This document shows positions 22,571-30,087 of a stretch of DNA of 36,243 bases, one piece after another. The stretch's first letter is position 1. Each line of letters opens with the position of its first letter. Origin of the DNA: Bacteroidia bacterium (GTDB lineage: Bacteria > Bacteroidota > Bacteroidia > Bacteroidales > Paludibacteraceae). A model generated the notes under the pieces. The model made no database searches and was not told the origin of the DNA. It saw nothing but the letters and a program-made list of their open reading frames with translations. Location: contig RZYM01000018.1 in NCBI GenBank assembly GCA_009930305.1, forward strand, positions 1 to 36,243, read 5' to 3'. The translations under genes were made by a program, and so were the position numbers.

Positions 22571-23413
22571 TTATTGTGATTTCTTTTTTATTGTATCAAG
22601 CCATACTCTTCGAATGATAGCACTTCCAGGATAGATAATTCGCCAATAATAACCAAAGATGCGATTATCCTTATGAGTTATTCCATTATTACGGGTTTCA
22701 GTAGTCAGAATTGTTTTATTTTCATTGATGCTGATAAAACGAAAGTTAACTACCACTTTTATATATCCGGGTTTATTAAAGGAAGTAAATTGTTCAAGCG
22801 TTGAAATTTCAGGAGGGGCGGGTTGGTTCGCGTTATTAATTATTATTACTGATTTAAGAATCATAACAGTAATCCATTCATCTGGTGCAACCACAAAAAA
22901 ATTAAAATCTGGTGTCGAAATAGTATCCGAGGCAATAAGGTTATTTGATGCTCTGTCGCTTAAATCAACATCTTCATCGGCAATGCCTCTTATTTTCATA
23001 AGTAATCGAGCTATGGGAATGTCCTTAACTCCGGTAACTTGTAAAATTTGTTTGATTTTTTCGGATGAAGCATTGATATTCACTTCGTGTAATTCATTAA
23101 ATGCAAAATCGGGTAACAAATTGTCAATCTTCTGATTGTTTGTTTGCGAGTGTCTTATTTTAACTGGATATAAAAGTGAAATAGCAGAGATTATTATTCC
23201 ACCAATTACAACTAAAATCGCAATAAATCTGTTTAAAATAAACAAAAATGCTAAAGGATAAAAAAGTGAAATAACACCTGTAATTATGAATATCACACCA
23301 ATCCAGAAAAAATAGGATGGAGCATAAAATTTTGCAAAATGCATCAGGCGAAACATCATTATCATCGCTATAACTATGCAGATTAAACCGGGAAGAAAAG
23401 ATTGAAGATGCAT
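22571..23413 (-). CDS. Membrane protein with C-terminal SRPBCC-like domain
   Basis: 280 aa. The N-terminal third has three hydrophobic helices (GLICIVIAMIMMFRLMHF, FFWIGVIFIITGVISLF, FIAILVVIGGIIISAISLLY). The soluble remainder (FNELHEVNINASSEKIKQIL... to FGYYWRIIYPGSAIIRRVWL) has the start-strand and C-terminal helix pattern of SRPBCC-type ligand-binding proteins, with a YWRIIYPGSAIIRR terminal helix typical of the group. Single-gene cassette between RB copy 2 and the DGR. Function unknown. Confidence 0.72.
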   Translation of the reverse strand: MHLQSFLPGLICIVIAMIMMFRLMHFAKFYAPSYFFWIGVIFIITGVISLFYPLAFLFILNRFIAILVVIGGIIISAISLLYPVKIRHSQTNNQKIDNLLPDFAFNELHEVNINASSEKIKQILQVTGVKDIPIARLLMKIRGIADEDVDLSDRASNNLIASDTISTPDFNFFVVAPDEWITVMILKSVIIINNANQPAPPEISTLEQFTSFNKPGYIKVVVNFRFISINENKTILTTETRNNGITHKDNRIFGYYWRIIYPGSAIIRRVWLDTIKKKSQ

Positions 23414-23470
23414 ATGGATTAAAATATTTATTGTTTATTTTTGATTTGCTGTCATTCTTTTACTATTGGG

Positions 23471-23601
23471 CACAACGTTTTGGCGGTATGTTTTTGTTGC
23501 CGATTACAGAGCATTTTTCTGTCAAGTTACAATAAAGTTTATTAGATGCAGAAACGCAGAAACCCGCACTTTCTCGGCAATAAAATATACCGCCTGTTAG
23601 C
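23471..23601. repeat. attC-like palindrome at the 3' end of the DGR block
   Basis: Boxes CACAACG (23471) and GTTAGC (23596-23601). Arms GGCGGTATGTTTTTGTTGCCGA and TCGGCAATAAAATATACCGCC are complementary over about 20 bases with two differences. Confidence 0.82.
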
Positions 23602-23614
23602 ATTTCGGTGGTTT

Positions 23615-24814
23615 TCATTTCACTGTTTTTGTTTTCATTTCAAATTTAGCTATTCCGCCCGATAAATATACATAATTCCACCACCAACCGCTTATGTTTT
23701 TAAAAATCATGTTTTTTCTTAGTTTGTATGTTTTGTAATGTTTCATTATTCCAAGATATGAGTTCAGGCTACTTTGAAAGGTTTGTTGCTCTTCTTTTGT
23801 TGGCTTGTGGTCTCGTGCTATTTGGTTTTGTGCTTCTATGGCATTGTAAAAGTTGCCTTTGGTGCGGTTGGCTATGTATATTCGGTTTGGTAAAATTACT
23901 GTTCCCAAAAACTTTACGCCTTTGCTGTAATGTTGCAGGTATATTTTCTTTGGGTGAATAGTTGATTGTAATTCTGCTTGTAGAAATTCAGCCAATTTTG
24001 GAATAAGTCTTTTTAAATATTCATTTTCTTCATGCACTATCACAAAATCGTCAACGTATCTGCCGTAATACTTTATTTTCAAATCATGTTTTACATAATG
24101 GTCAAAGCTGTCCATGTAAAAATTAGCAAACACCTGACTGGTAAGGTTGCCAATGGGTAAACCGCAATTGGGTTGGCTGTGAAAAAGGCTTTTGGTTTGG
24201 GGTAAATTATCCCAATCGCTTTTGTTTCCTTTAACAATACAGTTTTTTGTAGGGTCGTTGAAGATTACTTGTTTGCAGAGTTTCATTATCAATTCTTTAT
24301 CGGCTTGGTCGTATTTTTCTTTTATAAATTGTTCAAGTTTTGCAAACAGTATATTTTTATTGATGCTCATAAAAAAGCCCTGCAAGTCGAGTTTTAGCAT
24401 GTAACAATCCTTTGTGTAATTTTTGGAACATTGCCGTATGAATTTATCAATGCGCTGTATGCCAAAATGTGTTCCTTTGCCAACACGGCAAGAATAACTA
24501 TCGTGTATAAATTGCTTTTCAAACAGTTGGTTTAGTTTGCCAATTACAAGATGATGCACAACCCTATCACGGAAATCGGCTGCAAAAATCTCACGCTTTA
24601 CAGGTTTATCAACTACAAATACAATGGAACGACCTATTTTGTAAGTTTCGTTGTTTATATCTTGGTATAGTTGAACCAAATTGCTTTCGTAATCTACCTC
24701 AAAAGCAATGGCATTAGCTGTATTGCGTTTGTTTGCACGGCAAGAAAAGTAGGCTTCAAATAATTCTTGTAGTGCAATTTTAGGTTGCGGTATATCGAAA
24801 AGTGATAATTGCAA
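23615..24814 (-). CDS. DGR reverse transcriptase
   Basis: 399 aa, beginning at a TTG codon (24814); an in-frame stop lies 5 codons upstream and no ATG occurs in the N-terminal domain. The RT palm has LDLQGFF (142-148), LPIGNLTSQVFANFYM (219-234) and catalytic YVDD (253-256), followed by GVKFLGTVILP. The IGNLTSQ motif, in place of the usual QGxxxSP, is diagnostic of diversity-generating retroelement RTs. It copies the TR RNA into cDNA with errors at adenines. It lies 3' of the template repeat and Avd gene in the classic order target-avd-TR-RT. Confidence 0.96.
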   Translation of the reverse strand: MQLSLFDIPQPKIALQELFEAYFSCRANKRNTANAIAFEVDYESNLVQLYQDINNETYKIGRSIVFVVDKPVKREIFAADFRDRVVHHLVIGKLNQLFEKQFIHDSYSCRVGKGTHFGIQRIDKFIRQCSKNYTKDCYMLKLDLQGFFMSINKNILFAKLEQFIKEKYDQADKELIMKLCKQVIFNDPTKNCIVKGNKSDWDNLPQTKSLFHSQPNCGLPIGNLTSQVFANFYMDSFDHYVKHDLKIKYYGRYVDDFVIVHEENEYLKRLIPKLAEFLQAELQSTIHPKKIYLQHYSKGVKFLGTVILPNRIYIANRTKGNFYNAIEAQNQIARDHKPTKEEQQTFQSSLNSYLGIMKHYKTYKLRKNMIFKNISGWWWNYVYLSGGIAKFEMKTKTVK

Positions 24815-24848
24815 ATCAGTTAAAAGTTAATAAAGTTACAAATAAAGA

Positions 24849-24885
24849 AACCCCTGTCAGGTCTTTGCAAGCACTGACAGGGGTT
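24849..24885 (-). terminator. Strong hairpin between TR and RT
   Basis: A perfect 12-bp stem, AACCCCTGTCAG (24849-24860) and CTGACAGGGGTT (24874-24885), with a 13-base loop, then TTTCTTTATTT on the minus strand. It starts 24 bp past the TR. It may terminate or stabilise the TR RNA, or partly insulate RT expression. Confidence 0.65.
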
Positions 24886-24908
24886 CTAAAAAAATGATTG
24901 GTTAATTT

Positions 24909-25034
24909 CCTGACTGCACGAACTCTATAGTTATTGTTCTTATTGTTGTTGTTCGTGTTGCCGTTGTTGAAATTCTGTTTCCACGCGTTGTTATTGTTGT
25001 TCTCGGTAGAACTCCAATAGTTGGCGAACTGAAA
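24909..25034 (-). repeat. DGR template repeat (TR)
   Basis: 126 bp, non-coding. Aligned with 25615-25740 it differs at exactly 13 positions. Every one is an adenine in the minus (coding) strand of the TR. Read in the VR frame the TR would encode mostly Asn codons (AAC/AAT) in YWSSTENNNNNAW and the following NNN-rich stretch. The 22-bp end nearest the RT (CCTATAGAGTTCGTGCAGTC region) contains no changes and is the likely IMH-equivalent. Confidence 0.97.
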
Positions 25035-25207
25035 CGATAAAGTGATAACTGATTGCCTATAAACTACACGAGTTTTGGCGTGGCTGTTTGCCGGGTTTCC
25101 GGTAGCATGTTTTTAACCACTTTTTTGTAAAATGGTGTATCACCGAGATTAATCAATCAAACGCTCGCTTAATTGCAGCATACCGCAATTAATTCAGGCA
25201 AAAATTA
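25035..25207 (-). ncRNA. Putative structured part of the DGR RNA between avd and TR
   Basis: No ORF. A TTAATTGC/GCAATTAA stem (about 25172-25193 region) and other short dyads are present. In known DGRs the RNA around the TR is structured and is bound by RT-Avd, so this spacer is a candidate part of that RNA. Assigned by position only. Confidence 0.4.
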
Positions 25208-25549
25208 TTAACTATTCTTATTTTTCCAGGCTGTAGTTTGCTTGCCAATGCTATCGGTAAGCAAACTTATTTCAGCCATTTGTTTTGTGTTCATCAGTTT
25301 TAAATCGTGGCACAAACGAATTTGAAGTTTAAGCAATTCAAAATCATCAAGTAAGGTTTCTAAATACTCCTGTTTATCTTTGCTTTTGTTTGCCCTGTAA
25401 ATACCTCTTACAAGTACCATTGCATCACGCTTCATATCTTGACCCAAAGTGTATTTATATTCTCTGCCAAAATTTTTGGTATATTGAAATATGAGCAATA
25501 TAAGCTTGTAAGTATCTCGATAAACAGGTAATTCATAGTATAGCGCCAT
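25208..25549 (-). CDS. avd: DGR accessory variability determinant (Avd)
   Basis: 113 aa, all helical, four-helix-bundle pattern: YYELPVYRDTYKLILLIFQY, NFGREYKYTLGQDMKRDAMV, DKQEYLETLLDDFELLKLQI and LKLMNTKQMAEISLLTDSI. This fits the Avd / 23S-rRNA intervening-sequence protein family; YKYTLGQDMKRDAM is typical. Avd forms a basic pentamer that binds the RT and template RNA and is needed for mutagenic cDNA synthesis. It sits between the target gene and the TR. Confidence 0.93.
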   Translation of the reverse strand: MALYYELPVYRDTYKLILLIFQYTKNFGREYKYTLGQDMKRDAMVLVRGIYRANKSKDKQEYLETLLDDFELLKLQIRLCHDLKLMNTKQMAEISLLTDSIGKQTTAWKNKNS

Positions 25550-25552
25550 TTC

Positions 25553-25577
25553 AAAAAAAAATTGACCGCTTCGCGGA
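25553..25577 (-). terminator. GC hairpin with T-run downstream of the VR
   Basis: The minus strand has CCGC-GAA-GCGG followed by a run of nine T. It lies about 40 bp after the VR, where other DGRs carry a hairpin that enhances target recognition. It also looks like a Rho-independent terminator between the target gene and avd. Confidence 0.65.
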
Positions 25578-25605
25578 ATTATTAAATAGTTAAATTGAAA
25601 AATAG

Positions 25606-26532
25606 TTAAAATCTCCTGACTGCACGAACTCTATAGGTATTGATCTTATTGTTGTCGTACGTGTCGCCGTCGTTGAAACTCTGTATCCACGCGTAGTTAT
25701 TGGGGTACTCGGTAGAACTCCAATAGGTGGCGAACTGAAAACCATCTGTAGCACCTAAAATGGTGTTTACAACAAATGCAGCATTATAACATTGGTTTAA
25801 CTCCCAAGCGGCTGGTAAGTACCAATCGTTAAGGCCTCCATCGCCTGTAGCACTATATGCCCTGCACAATCCAGCCGCATAAGTAGTACCCGCACCTGCT
25901 TGTGCAACTATTGCATTTGAGTTGGCTAAGCCATCAATTAGGCTTGTTGCACCACCGGGCACTGTTGTTGATTGGTAAGCCGAGGTTGTCCATATTAAAC
26001 CTGTGCTTAAATCAACTAACGAAGCAATCAAACCGTGTTCAACACCGCTTTCTTTCCATACCGATACGATAATTCCACCTCCGTAAAGTTCGCCTACATA
26101 ATGGGTAAAACCTCCACCTCCTGTTACCGTTTCAGCCGTTTTAGCATGCAAAGCATAAGGCACACTTAATAATTGGCTTGTGCCAGTTATGGTGTAAGTT
26201 GTGCCACCTGCCAAATCGGTTTCGGTTTTTATAAAATACGGTCCGTTTGCCCAGTCAATAGTAGCAAAATCACCGCTAACCAGTGTTCCTGTACCGATTT
26301 CAATACTTACCAATCCATTAGCATTGGTAGTTGGGGTTTGGGTTTCCACATACACGGCTGTGCCGCTTACAGAACCCTGCAAAATAGATATTTGCATTCC
26401 AATTTGCGTGTTTGTAATTAAAACTTCACTTGCATCTCTAATGACTGCCTGATAGCTCATTTTTTCGGGTGCTTGAGCAAACACTGTTGCCGTTAATAAT
26501 ACGGCTGCGAATAATGTAAATAACTTTTTCAT
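25606..26532 (-). CDS. DGR target protein, secreted, C-terminal variable lectin-like/DUF1566-type domain
   Basis: 308 aa. Signal peptide MKKLFTLFAAVLLTATVFAQ. Residues ~22-130 form the beta-rich N-terminal domain common in exported Bacteroidota proteins (MSYQAVIRDASEVLITNTQI ... LLSVPYALHAKTAE). Residues ~145-308 are a DUF1566/Lcl-like domain (LSTGLIWTTSAY, GGLNDWYLPAAWELNQCYNA), a formylglycine-generating-enzyme/C-type-lectin-related fold used by DGR targets. The VR spans residues ~265-306, from FQFATYWSSTEYPNNYAW to YRVRAVR. Twelve of its residues differ from the TR-encoded sequence, all non-synonymous. A strong GGAGG ribosome-binding site precedes the ATG. It is probably a surface or secreted binding protein. 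Confidence 0.95.
   Translation of the reverse strand: MKKLFTLFAAVLLTATVFAQAPEKMSYQAVIRDASEVLITNTQIGMQISILQGSVSGTAVYVETQTPTTNANGLVSIEIGTGTLVSGDFATIDWANGPYFIKTETDLAGGTTYTITGTSQLLSVPYALHAKTAETVTGGGGFTHYVGELYGGGIIVSVWKESGVEHGLIASLVDLSTGLIWTTSAYQSTTVPGGATSLIDGLANSNAIVAQAGAGTTYAAGLCRAYSATGDGGLNDWYLPAAWELNQCYNAAFVVNTILGATDGFQFATYWSSTEYPNNYAWIQSFNDGDTYDNNKINTYRVRAVRRF
25615..25740 (-). repeat. DGR variable repeat (VR)
   Basis: Same length as the TR (126 bp). Coding-strand changes relative to the TR are A to T, C or G at 13 sites (4 T, 5 C... by eye; 13 in total), producing N-to-T, Y, P, S, D or I and one K-to-I substitution. No non-adenine position differs, which is the hallmark of DGR mutagenesis. 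Confidence 0.97.
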
Positions 26533-26545
26533 TGTTTTGTCCTCC

Positions 26546-27034
26546 TTAGTTTTTAATGATTTTAAATGTTTTAACTTCTTTACTTTCTTGAACTACTTTT
26601 ACAAAATACGTGGCAGCTACAAGGTTGTTCATAGCAATACTTGTTTGGCTACCTATCAGTTTTTCGCTTTGTAAAAGTTTTCCCTGCATATCGTACAACT
26701 GAAAGCATAGGTTTGATAAATCAAATTCTTTTACTTCCAATGTAAGATAGTCTGTTGTTGGGTTGGGATAGGCCGAAACTGAAAGGTTTATACCAATTGC
26801 TTCTTCGATTCCAGTTACTGCCGAAATTTCGTAGGGTTGCTGTACTCCCTCGGCTACCGAACCAGTTGTTCCTGTATGGGTTTTGTAAACAACCTGTCCA
26901 ACGGAATAGCTTGCCGAGCCTCCGCTACCCGAAGCATTGCCGCCCGTGGCGTTAACGCTTGTCTGTGCGTTTAGTCCTGTCAGTCCAAGTCCTAACAAGA
27001 GTACCGCACTTAATTTTAATCGCTTGTGTCGCAT
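26546..27034 (-). CDS. T9SS-sorted small exported protein upstream of the DGR target
   Basis: 162 aa. Signal peptide MRHKRLKLSAVLLLGLGLTG ending LNAQ. A short Gly/Ser-rich segment (NATGGNASGSGGSASYSVGQ...) follows, then a type A T9SS C-terminal sorting domain (SAYPNPTTDYLTLEVKEFDL ... FKIIKN) from about residue 85. It starts 12 bp upstream of the target gene, has a strong AGGAGGT site, and is the first gene of the DGR operon. It is probably exported across the outer membrane and surface-attached; it may anchor or partner the variable protein (inference). Confidence 0.88.
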   Translation of the reverse strand: MRHKRLKLSAVLLLGLGLTGLNAQTSVNATGGNASGSGGSASYSVGQVVYKTHTGTTGSVAEGVQQPYEISAVTGIEEAIGINLSVSAYPNPTTDYLTLEVKEFDLSNLCFQLYDMQGKLLQSEKLIGSQTSIAMNNLVAATYFVKVVQESKEVKTFKIIKN

Positions 27035-27124
27035 TTTTGACCTCCTTTTTTAATTGTTAATATTCATTTTTGTTTATCGTTTTTGTTACTGTTTCAATCT
27101 GTTGCTGGGTTTTCTCCACTGAAT

Positions 27125-27253
27125 GCTAACGGTTGGCGGTATGGTTAGTTGCCGATTTCGAAGCACTTTCCTGTCAAATTACAACTACTTTTGATACGAG
27201 CTGTGCCGCTCGAATACGCACTGCACCGGCAATTAACTATACCGCGTGTTGGC
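27125..27253. repeat. attC-like palindrome at the 5' side of the DGR block
   Basis: Boxes GCTAACG (27125-27131) and GTTGGC (27248-27253). Arms GCGGTATGGTTAGTTGCCG and CGGCAATTAACTATACCGC pair at all but two positions. Confidence 0.82.
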
Positions 27254-27480
27254 AACTGGTGTTCATTCATATTCGACTGTTTATCATTTATTTAGCTTTA
27301 TTCTATTGTCATTGTCAAACTGCACCAACCTATCCACGAAGCACAAATTTATTTTGTTTTTTTGAGCGTGGGCAATCCTAAAACCGGCCTGAAAGGCGGT
27401 TACGTGGGCTGGAAAGGCGGAAGCTCTTTTGCAAGCCTTTGGTTTGAGCGATGGCTCGTGTGGGCTTGCAAATGTGCTTA
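27248..27480 (-). repeat. Repeat unit U4 (cruciform hairpin plus leader), minus orientation
   Basis: The outer end GTTGGCAACTGGTGTTCATT equals U2. The interior shares tttagcttt and aaatttattttgtttttttg with the complement of U3/U5. The hairpin at 27421-27479 has arms AAGCTCTTTTGCAAGCC and GGCTTGCAAATGTGCTT plus inner GAGC/GCTC. The RloC-like gene's stop codon touches the hairpin. Confidence 0.7.
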
Positions 27481-30087
27481 CGACTGTGCGTTGGCTTTTA
27501 TCATTGCATTTCTTAGTTCTTTTAATTCATTTTTTAATTTAGAAAACTCGTCTATCTCTCTTTTTAAATCATCTGGCTCAGGCTTATTTGAGGCAAAAGT
27601 ATCACTATGCAGATGAGCTTCAATATATCTTGACAACTGCCCAACTTTAGCAATCAATTTTTTTGTAAAATCAGGTACAACTACAACTTCTTTAAGTCTT
27701 TCTACGCTCACTCTTTCATCAAATCGTAACACAACTGCCTGAAATAAATCAAAAATTATCAAGTATTCATAATTTGTTCTTAATGAAGAAAAACCATCCT
27801 TCAAAAGTTTTTCCCTTTTTGTTGGAGAAGTTTCCTTTCTGGCTGCCTCCCAAGCGTCATTTGCTAATCTCACGGACTTATAATCTCCCTCAGTTGCAGG
27901 ACTATTATTGTTGGAAATAACTCCTATATGTTCAGAAATCTTTTCTACCCAATGAACTTGTGATGAAACTGAAAGACAATCACAAAGATTTTTTAAGTAG
28001 TTAACGAACAAAAGGTCATGTGTAAAGATTATGACTTGTTTTGTTTCAGCTAATTTCACAAGCCTTTCAGCTATCAATGAACGTCTTTGATGGTCAAGTG
28101 AGGTTACTGGGTCATCGAAAACAACACCTTTATTTTGTGGATTTAATTGTACTTCTGTCAAGAAATCAGCCAGCGAAATTGCTCGTTGTTCTCCTTCACT
28201 CAAAATCTGACTCGCTGGTGTATTTGCAATTGAAAGCTTTCTAAATGTTTTTAATCTACTGTTTTGTTGCCTAATATCAACGAATTTAGGAGCTTTTAGA
28301 AAATCGCATTCCGCTTCAAAGATTGTTGTGTATTTATCTGTAATATGTTGATTGAATAGACTGCCTTGAAGTGAAGTCAAAGAATTTGTCCGTAATGCAC
28401 CTAAAGAGTTTTCTGCTTTTGAAATCCATTTACAAGTTGAAACGTAATCAATTATTTGCGAAAGAAGTTTTGATAATAAACTTTTGTCTGTCAAATAGTT
28501 TTGTTGGAAAGTTAATGTTGCTATTTCCTGGTCTGGTTTCTTTTTGAATAGTTCATCAATGCTTTCTTTCAGTTTTTGTGAGATTGGGTTTAGCTCACTT
28601 GTATTTACAGAAAAAACGGTTACTGATATTTCTTTATTTAGCTTTTCAAGATTTTGGATTACGTTGTTTTTTGAATTTTCTGAATCTGTTACAATCTTTT
28701 GCCATTTTTCAGCCTGTTCAGGATGATATTGTTTAAAAAATCCAAAAAGATTAGTTGTGTCATTAAATACAACGGGTGGTAAGTTTTTTAATTCACGTAT
28801 TGCATTGGCAATATCTTGTTTAACTCTGTTTAGTTCTGTTTCAGCCTGACTTTGCAATAATTTCCAATAAGTATCAATTAAAGATTTTTCATTTTCTGAT
28901 ATTGGTTGTAAACAAAATAAACAACGGTCGCCTTCAACTGGGTAATTATCCCCGACACTTTTTTTATTCGCAATTTGAATTTTATAATTTTTTGCTGCAA
29001 TTACAAAATCACGCCAAGGTTGGCTGCCAACCAAATCAATATTGTATTTTTCTAAACTCTTTATTCCTTCGGCATTTACAAGTGCTTGTGTTTTATAGAA
29101 CTTATCTAAAAGACTATAGTAGTAATCAATTTTTTCTTGTGATAGTAAGTTTAGAATATTCTGCTGTTTCTGAATAAAATCGTTTAATTCTCGTTGAAGC
29201 CTTTCATAAGTGGAAATCTTTTCCTGTATGTTTAATGCTTTTAATTCTAAAATTTTCTTTTTAATACCTTCAAGTTTTTCACCATCCTCTTCTGAAAAAG
29301 TTGCATAGGCTTTGAGTTTTTCAATGTCTGTCTGTGAGTTAAAGCTTTCAACAGCTTTCTTTATATCATTATCATTTTGAAAATGAATCAAGAAAGGATT
29401 TGGCTTTTTTAAAGAATTTATTTCGGTGTTAATCCTTGATTTAAGTTCCTCAAACAATTGTAATATTTTCTCAAAGAAATCGAAACCACTCGGAGTAAAG
29501 TTTAATTGGTTGTCATTATCAAGATGAACTTTTACGCTTTGGGTGTCGAAAACCGAGTATTGAGAAAATTCAATGCAATTCTTATCAGATGGGTATAATT
29601 TATCGAAAGTACCACCATTGGTCGTAAAAACAAATTTGCATGTTGGCTGTCCATTTGTTGATGAGTTAAAAACATTTGCTAAAATGTTTTTATCGCCTCT
29701 TGAATTATAAAAAGCATTGTTTAATAACCTTATGTAACCTGATTTCCCTGTGCCATTATTGCCATAAACTACTGTTAGATTTTTATTTATTTCTATTTCC
29801 TGACCAGAAATTAAAGCATTTACATTTTCAATGTCTTTTATTACTTGTAACGCAATATCATTTGTAGTAGATGCAATTGTTGTTTCTACTTCGTTAAATT
29901 CAACTGGCGTTTGTTCATTTTCAACAGGTTTCAAACTGTTTTCTTCCTTAAAGAATATAAGGGTATTAGATAGTATATTTTCATCTATTGATTGACCTTC
30001 TATAATTTGGTTACCTGAATATTGCAGCCAATATGGTTGATTTTTGAGCCAATCAATTATTTGTTTTTTTAGGATTGGGGTACTCAT
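27478..30087 (-). CDS. RloC-like AAA/Rad50-type ATPase linked to the type I restriction operon
   Basis: 869 aa. Walker A YGNNGTGKSG (about 108-117), long coiled coils on both sides of a zinc-hook-like CLFC (about residue 390), ABC-type signature ILSEGEQRAISLADFL (about 655), Walker B GVVFDDPVTSLDH (about 680) and a switch His in FTHDLLF. A helical C-terminal domain of ~150 residues follows (RTNYEYLIIFDLFQ, then a basic coiled coil). This is the architecture of RloC, an anticodon-nuclease-type guard that accompanies type I systems, or of related AAA_13 ATPases. I did not identify an ACNase triad with certainty. It overlaps hsdS by 4 bases, so it is part of the same operon. Confidence 0.85.
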   Translation of the reverse strand: MSTPILKKQIIDWLKNQPYWLQYSGNQIIEGQSIDENILSNTLIFFKEENSLKPVENEQTPVEFNEVETTIASTTNDIALQVIKDIENVNALISGQEIEINKNLTVVYGNNGTGKSGYIRLLNNAFYNSRGDKNILANVFNSSTNGQPTCKFVFTTNGGTFDKLYPSDKNCIEFSQYSVFDTQSVKVHLDNDNQLNFTPSGFDFFEKILQLFEELKSRINTEINSLKKPNPFLIHFQNDNDIKKAVESFNSQTDIEKLKAYATFSEEDGEKLEGIKKKILELKALNIQEKISTYERLQRELNDFIQKQQNILNLLSQEKIDYYYSLLDKFYKTQALVNAEGIKSLEKYNIDLVGSQPWRDFVIAAKNYKIQIANKKSVGDNYPVEGDRCLFCLQPISENEKSLIDTYWKLLQSQAETELNRVKQDIANAIRELKNLPPVVFNDTTNLFGFFKQYHPEQAEKWQKIVTDSENSKNNVIQNLEKLNKEISVTVFSVNTSELNPISQKLKESIDELFKKKPDQEIATLTFQQNYLTDKSLLSKLLSQIIDYVSTCKWISKAENSLGALRTNSLTSLQGSLFNQHITDKYTTIFEAECDFLKAPKFVDIRQQNSRLKTFRKLSIANTPASQILSEGEQRAISLADFLTEVQLNPQNKGVVFDDPVTSLDHQRRSLIAERLVKLAETKQVIIFTHDLLFVNYLKNLCDCLSVSSQVHWVEKISEHIGVISNNNSPATEGDYKSVRLANDAWEAARKETSPTKREKLLKDGFSSLRTNYEYLIIFDLFQAVVLRFDERVSVERLKEVVVVPDFTKKLIAKVGQLSRYIEAHLHSDTFASNKPEPDDLKREIDEFSKLKNELKELRNAMIKANAQS

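Noticed and set aside
23615..24814. Group II intron or retron reverse transcriptase
   Set aside because: No maturase/HNH domain or intron boundaries and no msr-msd. The IGNLTSQ motif, Avd and TR/VR place it among DGRs.
24900..25035. Template repeat as a protein-coding exon
   Set aside because: The frame that matches the VR has no start and no upstream coding region, and an Asn-rich product is just the adenine-rich template.
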